Origin: Haliclystus octoradiatus
Taxonomy: Eukaryota > Cnidaria > Staurozoa > Stauromedusae > Haliclystidae
Direction: 5' to 3'
NCBI GenBank assembly: GCA_916610825.1
Contig: OU744454.1
Location: 13,904,336 to 13,968,335, forward strand
DNA: 64,000 nucleotides
The notes beneath the pieces are model-generated. The model searched no databases and was not told where the DNA came from. It saw only the letters and a list, made by a program, of their open reading frames with translations. Positions within the stretch are counted from its first letter, which is position 1. Each line of letters begins with the position of its first letter. Of the stretch, positions 39,901 through 49,426 are shown one piece after another. The position numbers were made by a program, and so were the translations under genes.

Positions 39901-40713
39901 GTGCGCTGTGATTGGGCACACCACATTTTTGGTTTCTGGCACACTTTTTAACCTTAAATTTTATTAGGCCCTCACTGGAGCGCCGCGTGGAAATGAAGGC
40001 CGTGATGGAATGAGGCTAGGGTAAATTCAACTGGTCGGAACTCCGTCAAAATTTGGTCGGAAATTAGTCGGAACTGGTCGGAAAATTTGGTCGGAATTAC
40101 GTATTGTAGTGTCCACAGTACTTCGTCTTTCCGACCGAATATTTCCGACGTCGTTCCGGATCCGAAACGACGTAATGTGTTTAGCGGGTATATATATATA
40201 AGCTCATCGACCATATAAAAGGACCATCGAATAAAATTATTATTTATTGATATATATATTTGTTTTATAGATAAATAAAATGAGTTAAAAAGGAGACATA
40301 CTGTTCTCGATACTCCTAGTTTCACTTCATACGGCGATCATCAGGCAAGTATAGATTTTATTATAAAATATTAATAAAATTTATACTTGTCTGATGATCG
40401 CCGTATGGCGTGAAAGTCAGAGTAGCGGGAACAGTATGTCTCTTTTTTGACTGGCATTTTATTTATTTACTAAAGCTCTGCCTATTTATCATTGAGCACC
40501 ATACTTACACAAGTGTGGACAACTTTACATTATTTATCTATCTTTTTTATATATATTTATTGATAGCCATCATAACATAAGGTTTCACGTGTTTTTTTTT
40601 ACTATAGAATCGTAGACCGTATAGACGTGATGTTTTTAGGACACTTCGAAAATAAAAGCATAATAAGACTTACTTGTAATACTGAGAAGTACGAATGATA
40701 TACTGATCTTCAT
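27992..40713 (-). CDS. Small secreted PAN/Apple-like protein, two exons
   Basis: Exon 1 (40674-40713) encodes MKISISFVLLSIT, the core of a signal peptide, and ends in phase 1 at a GTAAGT donor. Exon 2 (27992-28326) starts after TTTCAG in the matching phase and runs to a stop. Together they give a 124-residue protein. Exon 2 shows a PAN/Apple-like cysteine pattern: ECVKHC, ENC, SFNYKI, ICELLG, then a DWKYFETL end. PAN domains bind proteins or sugars outside the cell; the ligand is unknown. The pairing of exons 12 kb apart is an inference. It rests on exact phase match, the lack of any closer signal-peptide exon, and the fact that the 11.7-kb transposable element at 28485-40188 accounts for almost all of the intron. 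A different first exon remains possible. A second PAN-like gene is at 48015. Confidence 0.6.
29375..32897 (+). mobile_element. hAT DNA transposon, apparently complete
   Basis: 3.5-kb element with termini CAGGGTTCGAAATAA and its inverse TTATTTCGAACCCTG, the typical hAT end. It contains an uninterrupted transposase gene. The left flank is GTATAAAT and the right flank is TAAATAGT. The undisturbed site in the opposite arm of the host element (minus strand of 38491-38500, TATAAATATT) fits an 8-base target duplication whose right copy lost three bases. Confidence 0.88.
30249..32441 (+). CDS. hAT transposase (ZNF862-like type), 730 aa
   Basis: A single open frame starts at ACCATGG, a strong initiation context just behind a TTTCAG that may end a 5'UTR intron. 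It codes for a cut-and-paste transposase acting on the element's own CAGGGTTCG ends in the nucleus. A Cys/His zinc-binding N-terminus has CKMC at about 39-42 and KHVEGDQHKH at about 74-83. It resembles TTF/BED-type fingers. The RNase-H-like catalytic core has D198 (LLSDGSTD), D264 (LNVDGAP) and the hAT hallmark C292-x2-H295 (HCFNHRLE). THRTRW-like HRTRWIEH follows at about 353. The hATC dimerisation block (TPFTNAKVERMFSTL) sits near 626-640. The tail is basic and then acidic. The open frame suggests recent activity. Related sequences are domesticated in vertebrates, but this copy has its own TIRs and is a real transposon. Confidence 0.9.
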   Translation: MGSKTANINTVRKWEIELKTKFEVDKDPNNAIKVIRLRCKMCKEWESRLCLTRNFSRQWIDPGSESVAKDSVKKHVEGDQHKHAVNLQSKKDLGLPEFQERVIRQTPIGRGLQKMSEKDRESLRIKFNCAYYLAKNESPFSDFKDLLALHEKNKLPGISKCFNNDKGAAMFTDAIAAVSKESLVSDLAKASYFSLLSDGSTDVSITEQELVYALFLIDGVPQIKYLSIQAVEDGTATGVKNTINKALLSIGITNYDRLVGLNVDGAPVNTGRHSGVGAKIREDAPWIEVIHCFNHRLELAVRDAFAGTDFKEVDNMLLKLYYLYQNSPKRYRGLKAIAEATEETISKPSKAHRTRWIEHKFQALTKAFNQYGPLMMHLEELALTDSQPIKRAEIKGYVKMWKNSKFPRNMSIYIDILTVLRRLSLGMQQEKHDIVKVVRRVQSFTNSMAKLKSYVLDSLAPDSLTLTNYRKFLDGIDDSGEKPMFRGVELQNQARCSVDVGNIYKSIIDALDKNMTHRFTNIVNSHLLSDIVTLLDIQNSWPSTMDNFGESCISRIITRFKTLLENNGCMIDEIYNEWDTLKTYILPLKNSHATDDYLEIWRRMFTSNQVKEECRNILHIIEILMVTPFTNAKVERMFSTLTRVKTDWRNRMSQVKLEGLLRISEDGVSLEHFDPDAAIDYWFGQKVRRLNAKPHRRRNRPKQPRASNFVDLSTIAISDLESSSDEEEDN
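33120..33830. repeat. Diverged third copy of the arm sequence
   Basis: Segments repeat the left arm in the same orientation. 33165-33190 (CATTCCATAACGGCCCTCA) matches 28613-28633. 33625-33720 (ATGATATATTTTGTGTG.., AAGTTCTTATCCTG) matches 28860-28935. 33765-33830 (GCTCCTTTTCATATAACCT) matches 29040-29060. It is more diverged than the two outer arms are from each other. Confidence 0.6.
34949..35138. mobile_element. pogo/Tigger-type MITE, copy 2 (3' end worn)
   Basis: Begins CAGTGAAACCTGTATATGAC and contains GCAGGTGGCCTTTATAAGCA and GGACAGGTGGCTGC blocks like the copies at 23233 and 37231. The far end is decayed. Confidence 0.65.
36534..36593. repeat. Perfect 20-bp hairpin
   Basis: CGTGCAGGTATAGGTCTATA at 36534-36553 is followed after 20 bases by its exact inverse complement at 36574-36593. 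The spacer itself contains the palindrome GCACGTGTGC-like sequence. No gene is nearby and the function is unknown. Confidence 0.85.
37231..37407. mobile_element. pogo/Tigger-type MITE, copy 3 (intact ends)
   Basis: 177 bp from CAGTCAAACCTGTTATAACG to ACAGGTTTCACTG with TA on both sides. It has twin CACCTGTCTATAGTGGTCA blocks. It is the best preserved of the three copies. Confidence 0.8.
37430..38113. mobile_element. Inverted-repeat element with about 110-bp arms
   Basis: 37431-37545 is repeated inverted at about 37990-38110. The shared core includes GACCTTCGCTTACAAA and TTAGCGTCTCGATGTTATGA. It abuts the MITE that ends at 37407. The interior is non-coding. Confidence 0.65.
39237..39980. mobile_element. 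Foldback/MITE inserted in the right arm of the large element
   Basis: Inverted ends of about 70 bp: CCTAATAAAATTTTAAGG.. with CAGAAACCAAAAATATGGTG, mirrored at 39900-39968. The outermost 12 bases, CTCCAGTGAGGG at 39237-39248, are the inverse of the host arm sequence CCCTCACTGGAG present at 39969-39980. The matching position in the left arm (28640-28665) is uninterrupted. Confidence 0.75.
40269..40466. repeat. Long hairpin (foldback MITE)
   Basis: About 90-bp arms around a short centre at 40362-40378, sharing ATACGGCGATCATCAG / CTGATGATCGCCGTAT and GACATACTGTT / AACAGTATGTC. It lies between the large element and the signal-peptide exon of the PAN-like gene, so inside that gene's intron. Confidence 0.75.
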
Positions 40714-41730
40714 GTTTCCAGTATTTGTTGATACAAATCAATTTTCGGTGTATATATATATATATATATATGTATATACCAGGAAAGAAATCGTAACTTG
40801 CTGCCAAATGTAGGACTCACTCTTATCAACCACGATTAAGTTCTCACAAGCTGCAATCAAATGTTAGATTGAATGAATTTAACTTTTCATCTAGGCGATA
40901 TTTCCAGAAAAATGTCTACATAAATAATACAGTAGCTTATACACGGTCCTTCACATCGGAAAAGGGCGAGGATTAGCCAGTGGATTAGCGATAGACATCG
41001 ATGTATTTTATCTGATTACCATTGATATGGTTGAAATTTGTTAATAGAGTTTACCTCATGAGGTATAAATCCGATTCATTTGATCAGCTTTTTGTTACTG
41101 GAATCGAAAGATAACAAGCTGTGAGAGTATATTATCAATCTATAGCCAGTAAAAATCCAGCCTTAACTTTACAATTTTTAATTAGTAACAGAACATACCC
41201 CGATACTCAAGTATCAGGTATTTGGGGATTAAAGTTACCTGTCAGACGTATGGTAGGGAGAAAATAACAGTAGAACATTTCCCATCTTTATCAAAGCTTT
41301 AGTAAAATCTAGCTGTTAATTCAATTGTTACCCTTAGCTAGTGGTACCATGCAACGTCAGTGAAATTGAGAATCTTCACTACAGGACGCAACAGCTGCTT
41401 TCCAATTCCAATCTTCATACATGGAATTTTTAATGACACAACTTCTTCAGTAGAAGGAAAATACTCACAGCTATAGCGATATGGAGGGATTGAAAATGAT
41501 CTCCAAATTTTTTTAATGTAAATTCTATAGAAAAGGGTTGACAAGTTTTGCTGAATACATGATTAAGTAGGAAAAAATGCAACTACATTGATCAAAATCA
41601 TAAATTGCTTTCGGTTTTAAGAATGATGCTGAACACAATTTATCAAATATGCCACCATATAGTCGTAACATGTGCATAGCAGATTTGACAGAATAACAGT
41701 ACACATTTTGAAAGTGTGTTAATAATAAAA

Positions 41731-41998
41731 AGTTATAAGATTGATCATAACGCCTCGCGGGCTCAAAATTGAAAAATGAATGCCATTTGTGCAGCATTGA
41801 CGCCGAGGGCGTTATAATGAGAAAGTTATCACTGAGAGCTGGGAGAAGAACTGAGAAGGACAATTGTGATCTGGGGATGATGACGGCGATAATGATGATG
41901 AAGATAATGGATGATGACGCTCACGGCGTCAATGCTGCACAAATGACATTCATTTTTCAATTTTGAGCCTGTGAGGCGTTATGATCAATCTTATAACT
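41731..41998. mobile_element. 268-bp foldback MITE
   Basis: Left end AGTTATAAGATTGATCATAA is mirrored at the right end. Arms of about 85 bp share TGAAAAATGAATG and GTGCAGCATTGACGCC. The arms are unusually CG-containing for the region and the centre is GATGATG-rich. Confidence 0.8.
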
Positions 41999-44377
41999 TT
42001 AGACGTTATGAAACTTTGCCAATATAAACCACGGCAGCGGCAGTATAAACCAAGTATAAACTCTCGTGACGGCATACCTACTTTCAAATTGTGTGTTATA
42101 AATATATTTAACTTTTGAAGAAGAAATGAGGCCTCATTCACCTTTATTGACTTTTTAGGATTTGTCAAATCTTTTCTCATTGTTGCCGTTGTGTAATGTT
42201 TTTCATGTGATATGTACGATGCAGATTATATGTAGAATTTAGTTCAAGTTTCCTTTTCCACCAACGAAAGCAGATGACATTGGTTTAAGCCTCCCCAAAC
42301 AAAAGGCAAGGAGATAAGGAATTGTCTAAGAGGTGATTTATACATTTGAGAAATGAAACCCATTTGAAAGAACCTCCAAATAGGACTCCTTTAAATAGAT
42401 CTACCTGTTTTAAATGTTTTAAATGTATGTAACTAGCAGTGATCAGTCCCCTGCTTTACTGGGCTAATTTGGATTGAGTTAGTTTGACAGTAGCTAAAGT
42501 TGAGAAAGTCTATATTTAGCTATTCAAAACAAAACCCCTTACAAATTGCTTTGTTGTCACAACGCAAACCTAAATCACAGATAGGATCGAGAAAGATGAG
42601 TTTTCTTTCGATACGAGAAACAAATATAAAATCTGAGAAACGAAGGCCGTCATAACCATATTTGGGATGATACCGATTCGAATGATGCTTATTTAAAGCT
42701 GATGCACTACCCTATAATTAGGAGAAAACTGAGTACTGCAAAGCTGTATTATTCTTCATACAGTATGACACAGCTGTCGAAAAATTTAACATTGAATGTG
42801 AACAGTCTCTTTTAGGCGCTGAATCAATGCCTGGATTTTTTGTTGAAGTCGCAGTCTTAAATTCTACCAAGCTATGTAATGCAGGAGACCTCAAGATTAA
42901 TAACAATCAGAAATCTTCTATTCTTTAATGAATATTTTACCAGTGTTTTCCTTTGAGATGCCCAAATCTACTAATCTTGAAATATGAAACTGGTCTTGAC
43001 TTTATTCATTTTACCATCCCAAATGTACTAAAAGCTCTACGCCATCTTCCGATCAATACTTTCCGCTCCCTTGAAGGTTATCCTGAACAGTTCTTGATAT
43101 GCCTTTATCTACTCCATGAAATATTATTACTAACATGTGAATTACCGGCTATAGTGACAACCCTTTTAATAAAGGTTTTTACGATGCATAATTATTGCTC
43201 CAATTTCTCTCATTTGTGTAAATATTTAAGGGCCATGTTTAAAGTTATCAAATCCATCATCAGTTTGTGATTTATTTCAAGGTTATAGAGATTAGCTTTG
43301 TAACAAAACCAATATGGCTTTTTCTGCTCTTGGTGATAGAGCTTATGGCATATATTTTTAGTTTAGAATTTTTAGCTTAAACATTATGAATAAATAATGT
43401 TCATTTTCAAGATGAATATACAATGAATAATGAAATGTTATGATACAGCCCCAATCATAACAGGATCAATAAAATTATTATTGAAATTAGGCCTACACGT
43501 GTAAATAACAAATGACCTCATTGTATGTGAAGACTGTTACAGTTGCCTAAAAAGCTGTTAAATATCCAACAAGAGAATGATCTTTAATGTTTACCTGATG
43601 CAATGAAGAGCTCCATTTTATCTTCCATGTTCATCAATTTGTTTTGTATTTTCATCGAGAATGCTGGGACCGAAACCGTTTTAAGAGCATGTGGCCTGAT
43701 TAGCAGAAGATTTGTTCCGTGGAAGCTTTGCATGATTTCCATGAACTTCATCAGTCGGTGTGCTTGTCTGAAAGCATGTGTCTTCTTTCTCACTTACATA
43801 AAAAATTTTTATAATGCAATTGGGCAAAGAAATGTCAACATCATTTTGTTCTACAGTATGGATCCTTGTAATTTAGTATCCTACATGACAGAGGATTCAC
43901 CTGGTCACCCGCACTGGAACATACAGTATAACTAACTATTATAGCTTGTAGCATAGGATTGATTTGTGTTATTAGTATTATTATTATTTTATTGTAAAAA
44001 GATGATTTCTTGCATCCTGTAATTGCCTAGATTATATTTATTGTACTCCTGTTTAATAGCAACATAAGCCTAGAAATTGCCCACAACAATGCTAAAGATA
44101 AAATGCTATATTGTTTTATTTTGTATACTTCTTTCTTCGGTGTATTTTTCCTACTATTTATTTAGTATGCTGGAACCGGGATCCTGTAATCTTGACTCTT
44201 TAGGATTACATCCATGGTCAACATCATTACTAATTAGCAGCAACTTTAGATGATTTTTTTACGTTTTCTGAGCGGGGTATTAATTCTCTTGCATATACAT
44301 ATTAAAGTGAGATTTGAGGCACAAGTCACAAACCTTTGTGCCACACATATATAACAGGACAATCCTGGAAATAATTA

Positions 44378-44695
44378 TATATCTGATCGACTGTGGTTCA
44401 AATCTCCCGAAGGTCAACTTAGCTTGACTTTATCTGAAACATCAAATGAGTACCATCTGAGGATGGAGGATGAAATTGGTCTAAAGGGAAGTGCATTGTG
44501 AGTAGCCACTGTGCATCGTTGCGCATTGACAATCGAGACCTATCTGCCATGAAATCTGTTGAAATTGATTTGCAGTGTCGCGGTTGAGATCAGCAAAGAG
44601 CAAAGAGTGTTTAAAATCATTACTCTCAGCGAAAAAAGTCACCTATCTAGAAATAGAGGAGTGGTACGGGTGCCTTCGGTTGGGCGACACTGTCT
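44378..44695 (+). repeat. tRNA-derived SINE, 5'-truncated copy
   Basis: Begins inside the tRNA-like head just before the B box (GGTTCAAATCTCC at about 44396). It continues through the full body to GGGCGACACTGTCTATATAAC. Opposite orientation to the copy at 10393-10759. No clear target duplication. Confidence 0.75.
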
Positions 44696-45613
44696 ATATA
44701 ACATATTTTATATTCTTAATTTTAATTTTAGTAATGGTTTGCAATCAAAAATATAACACTAAATTGAGGTTTGCAATATTTCCAAGTTATTTTATTTCAT
44801 CTTCAGACAGGTTCAGAAGTGGAATGTTTTCACGTTTATAGAATATTCCTATGAAATCTAAATAAGTTGTACGCAATAGCTGCTATTGAATTTTTCTATA
44901 TATGAAACAATAAATGATCACAATTTAGTACGGAAATCACCTCCAAAGAAAGAGACGCTTACGGATATAATACAAAGATAATGAAATGCTAATGAACGAG
45001 ACTGCTACAATTACAAATTCTACTACAAAACAATTTTAAACCTCCCTCTGTCGTCTCTTTGTTGCTATATATTTGTATATGTAAATGATGTTTAAGAATG
45101 CAGAATGAAACATTCACCAGGAAGATGTGATTGGAAGATCGTCTATGATCATTGTGTAAACAGTTTGGTAAGCCTAAGATTCTATCTGTGAAGTATAGCC
45201 TCTGTACTGCCGTGGAGTTTGAAAACTTTGAACATGACCATTGATCCTTGACTTGCTCCAAGTCTCATTTATTGTTGTGACGATTTTTGAATGGTGGGCC
45301 AAATTTTAATAAGCAATTCCTCTAACCGAAATGCAGCGACACTTAGTCTCATGGAGTAGAACGCAGTATAGAGGTTCTTACCTATTACTTACCACGCCAA
45401 TGTTTGACCGTGGTGTTCGTCAGACATCATTAGATTTATATTTATACAAGCAAAACGAAAGGTTAAATTGTTTTCTTTTTCTCATTAAATCCTTCAACTC
45501 TACTTTCGGATCCTGCTACCTGCTATCATTCTTTATATATATATATATAAAGTAATTATGTGGGCAAAACATCAATTTGAATGCTCAATGCTAAAAGCAG
45601 AGCAATATAAGTA

Positions 45614-45799
45614 CAGTTGAACTCGGTTAATATCCCATCTTGCAATGTCCCACCTTGCTTAATATCCCCAAATAAAACTGATTTGTAGCCCCAATTCTCC
45701 ATTAAAATTCTCACAATCCTACCTCGCTTAATATCCCACCTCGCTTAATGTCCCGCTTTTCATCTATACCAGAGGGAGGATATTAAGCAAGTTCGACTG
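45614..45799. mobile_element. pogo/Tigger-type MITE (GGTTAATATCCC family)
   Basis: 186 bp from CAGTTGAACTCGGTTAATAT to ATTAAGCAAGTTCGACTG, with TA on both sides. Inner direct repeats of CCTCGCTTAATATCCCA are present. It is related to the MITE that hosts the SINE at 10355-10929. Confidence 0.78.
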
Positions 45800-48014
45800 T
45801 AGTAGATCAAAGATCACGAGTTTACTCCGTTGCTCTGAGTTTCGCGTAAAGACGCTTTTCAGACGGTTTATTGAATTCAATAGAGAAGAGAAGTCCGAAG
45901 ATCGCATAAAGCGTGAAGCTCTGAGTAACAGAAAAAATGTGTAGTTATGACTCCATTTATCCAAATTACTATACTATATGCTATATACACCTGTCGTGTG
46001 GTTGATTATTACACGTCACGTCATGTTACTTGCATGCGACAAGTCCATTTGTATATCAATTATAATATTATATATACACGTACTGGACTGTGGACATAAT
46101 TATGTTCGTATGATATATAATTATATATACTTATACAGTACTATATTAATTGGTCTAAAAACTTACTTATAAAAATAGGCTGCATGATTTCAGCGAGATG
46201 ATGTCATGTGACTCTCCTTTGTCTTCCCTTTCAATTTTGAAAAAATAAATGAAACGAATCGAAACATTGCTGAATCATGGAACAGACGCATAGCAATCAA
46301 GATACTAGATTTTATAAAAAGTAGGAATGTTTTAATGTAATAAACTAAATTGGACACGTCCAATACATTAAATGTCTTATTTATTAATTAAAAAACATCT
46401 ACTTATGTCGAAAGTTAGTTAGAAATTGTTTGTTAAAACTGCTACAATGGAAGGGAATGTGGTGTAACTGTGATTATAAGTGTGCATGTAATTAATTACC
46501 AAGCTATTATGCATTGTATAATAATAGTAATAATACTATGATGATAATAGCATTTGTATAGCGCATATTCATTTCTGTTCTATACGCTTTACAATTTAAA
46601 AATTTACAGTTAAAAATTAGGTAAAAAAGCACATTGTTAATCTTAAAATAGAATAAATCAATGTAAAATGTTGTTGTTTTTGTAAATATTATTTTGAAAA
46701 ATTCAATTTAAATGTACAGGTATTCTATTTACAGGAAACTTGTTTAACAAGGTGGGTCTTTAATTTTATTTTAAAAATGTCGATGCTATATGGCTGCTTC
46801 TAAAATATTATAGCAGCGAAGCAGTATATGTGAAGTTGTAATTTGTAATGTGTAATTAGCGTCATCACCCTATGTAATTACTGTAATCTATGTACCTTAT
46901 CTAAGTGTCACGTAACGTGAATAATATATTGAACATTCCCATGAATAAAACATAAATCGTGCAATATGTGCACAAAGAAGGAAAACAGATTGACAAGACA
47001 GGTGCTATTTATAATCAGCCATGTTACTTTTTTCAAGTTTTTTTCAAATTTGTTTAAATTTTTTTATTAGATTTTATATAAATATTCGTGTAACTCTATA
47101 ACTCTCTCTTTTTACTTTCGATGATTTTAGATTAAATCGAAGTAGAGGTGTTGAACCAATCAAACAATAGAATCACTGCAGGACAGCTTTTACAAGTGCA
47201 GTAATTTTACGGTCAAACCCTTCTTATCTCAAATGCATGTAAAATGGTCATAGAGACAGGAAAAAGATTACAAAATTCCTATATGATGTCTGAATTTTTA
47301 TATATCACGATTCCATTCTCAAAATACGAATTGGAATTTCAGCGAAGCCTTAAATGAGATTAGAATGTGCTATAAAGGTTTGTACTAGAAGTGTTTAGTG
47401 CTTCACCAAGACTTCCAGCTGTGTGTTGATAATTGTCGCGTGACTGCATCTTGCGAATTGCTGTGTTTTTTTTTATCGCAAATATCATCATGAAATCCAT
47501 CTTACTTTTTCTCCGAGAGAACGAGCAATTGGGGACCGATACCCGGGATGGACTTCCATAAATCGACTGTACGGGGACGTGCCATTTTTAGGAGGCGCAA
47601 TTCCAAGATTTTTGTGAAATTTTGCGATGTCAATTCAGAGATTTTCAAGATATTTAGAACCTTTCCTTTGTTTTGCTCTCGAGAAACCATGAAACTTTTG
47701 GGTCCTCATTCTGCTGTGAAATTTTATCGTGTTCTTCTAATTTTGAAAATACCATACCCCCGTAAAAAAATTACCAAAGAAACGAATTTCTAATGAAACC
47801 TGTTAATTATTGTACTGTGTTTGTATGTAATTAATTATGCATAGAAATAAAACCATAATTTTATATATGTACCATACAACCCAATCACATTGTCCATGTT
47901 TGTTCACTGTTAATATTTCCATCTTTTAATTAACTACTAAAGAGTGTAATTTAATCATCAGCCAACATTGATATTTTATATACATTCGTTAATCTCAGAT
48001 ACGTTTATAACGAG

Positions 48015-48437
48015 ATGAAGATGTACAATTTTAATGTGAAATTTATTTTAATTATTGTCATTGCGCTATACTATGTGTTTGGTCAAGATGATGATGTCGC
48101 CAACATTCTCAATGATATTGGGCAGCTTCCAATTACTCCTGAAAATTCCCTCCAAAGTTACAAGGGAAGGTATTTTGAGAATCAGGCAATCAATTCAACA
48201 GATTTCATCTTAAATATCAACGTCGCAAATGTTTTCATTTGTCGGCATATATGTACACAAACAATACTATGCAAAGCTATTACCTACAACAAACTCAATG
48301 AAGGCAACGATTTCAATTGCAAACTTTACCGCATCAATGGATTGAATCAACTCCTGATTACGGATGAAAACAGTGACACAATCTTTATTACACCGGTAGG
48401 TATACACCAACCAATTACACACAACAAAATAGAATAA
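48015..48437 (+). CDS. Small secreted PAN/Apple-like protein, 140 aa
   Basis: A single open frame starts MKMYNFNVKFILIIVIALYY, a clear signal peptide with a probable cleavage near residues 22-24 (VFGQ-DDD). It then shows a PAN/Apple-like pattern around residues 76-105: FICRHICTQTILCKAITYN, then FNCKLY. Conserved cysteine spacing is C-x3-C-x6-C followed later by C-x-L. This suggests an extracellular binding module; the ligand is unknown. A GTAGGT at about 48396 could be a splice donor, so the true C-terminus might lie in a further exon I could not find. It resembles the minus-strand gene at 27992-40713 in size, signal peptide and cysteine layout, which suggests a local family. Confidence 0.6.
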   Translation: MKMYNFNVKFILIIVIALYYVFGQDDDVANILNDIGQLPITPENSLQSYKGRYFENQAINSTDFILNINVANVFICRHICTQTILCKAITYNKLNEGNDFNCKLYRINGLNQLLITDENSDTIFITPVGIHQPITHNKIE

Positions 48438-48439
48438 CA

Positions 48440-48483
48440 GAGTCAAGAAAGACACCATTTTTGCTATGTGTCTTTCTTGACTC
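48440..48483 (+). repeat. Perfect 16-bp stem-loop after the PAN-like stop codon
   Basis: GAGTCAAGAAAGACAC (48440-48455) pairs exactly with GTGTCTTTCTTGACTC (48468-48483) over a 12-base loop. It starts 2 bases after the TAA of the gene at 48015-48437, so it would lie at the start of its 3'UTR. It could be a regulatory hairpin or a MITE end. Confidence 0.8.
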
Positions 48484-49426
48484 GATTATTATTTTCCATT
48501 CTGCAATTTACAAGCATTGAGCACTGTTCACCTGCCAATGTTTTAATTTTTTATTAAATTTGAGACATATCATATATATATAAACTCAAAACCAAGATTT
48601 CAAGTACTTAATTAACCATCGAACCGGCATTCGAACCATCGTACCCAAAATTAACCATTGCATTGCAACACACGTAAAACGATTGTGAGAAGAATCTATT
48701 CTATATTATGCAGGTGCAGAACTATTTAATGTCCTTCCAAATATCTTGCGTGGATGGAACACTTTCACGAATCCTCAGAATTTTAAATACTATTTAGATC
48801 AATTTTTGAAACTAGTATTACATTACATTACATCACGTTACATTACATTCGAGAACCGGTATATATCCTGTAGGCCCTCAACAGGATGAAAACCGCGGAA
48901 AAAATGACTGCGACAGACTGTACATATAAAGCTAGCATTCAAACATTAAATTTGTAAAAAACATACTGAGTATTGTTTCTTCTGTTTGTGGGCAATAGCA
49001 TTGTGGGATCTGACAGTACCTCTTCTTCTTCTAGGGAATCTAGGAATGTTTAAATACATTTGCAATAAAGATTATTCGCAGATATAAAAATATTTTGCAC
49101 GTGCATGTGATGGGAAAATTTTTCGATACAATACAAATTTCAAATTTCTTCATTACAAAAGTAAGAGTATAAAGGTAACGCAGTTTATTTTCACAGAACA
49201 AGTTCGAAACTACGTGATTTTTGTTTTTTTAACTGCAATTTATAGGCAATTTATCATATTTTAAGCTGAAAAAAATTATCGTTGAGATTATCAAAGGCCT
49301 GGATACCCCAGAAACTTTTTTAAATGTTGGACAATGCGCCGTGGAGAATAATGAAACAATGGTGATTTGGTCACCGACACGGTTTACGCATTATTATTAT
49401 AAATATATTATATATATAGACCGCCG
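48484..49426. other. Intergenic, nothing recognised
   Basis: AT-rich sequence with short TATA runs and an ATTACATTACATTACAT-like microsatellite around 48822-48850. No exon or inverted repeat is supported. Confidence 0.5.

Larger units (their letters stand above)
28485..40188. mobile_element. 11.7-kb DNA element with about 1-kb inverted arms
   Basis: Left end CCCGCTAAACACATGACGTC and right end GACGTAATGTGTTTAGCGGG are inverse, with TATA on both sides (28481-28484 and 40189-40192). Inverted similarity continues inward: 28485-29374 plus about 32898-32945 on the left, and about 38455-40188 on the right. Two later insertions interrupt the arms, a hAT element (29375-32897) and a foldback element (39237-39980). 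The ends carry arrays of GGTCGGAA, probable transposase sites. A minus-strand frame in the left arm (28771-29106) and a plus-strand frame in the right (38794-39009) are the two copies of the same arm sequence, not genes. I see no transposase belonging to this element itself, so it is probably non-autonomous. The TSD (TA or TATA) does not settle the superfamily. Confidence 0.78.
40714..48014. other. 7.3-kb gene-poor stretch between the two PAN-like genes
   Basis: Contains a TA microsatellite (about 40750-40771), a foldback (41731-41998), a SINE fragment (44378-44695), a pogo MITE (45614-45799) and a common GCATTTGTATAGCGC..TACGCTTTACAA-type dispersed repeat (about 46548-46600). Several open frames of 60-110 codons exist (for example 42953-43270 + and 43584-43793 -). 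None has a family motif or a splice partner in phase. Confidence 0.4.

Noticed and set aside
41769-41966. 65-codon frame with acidic and Met-rich run
   Set aside because: It lies entirely inside the foldback MITE 41731-41998; the GATGATG run is the centre of the element.
42953-43270. 105-codon plus-strand open frame
   Set aside because: No signal, domain or homologue recognised and no conserved context; it could be chance.
43584-43793. Minus-strand 69-codon frame with CTTTCAG and CATCAG-GTAAAC borders, perhaps an exon
   Set aside because: The borders are attractive, but no neighbouring exon fits the phase (the 42718-42906 frame does not) and there is no recognisable motif.
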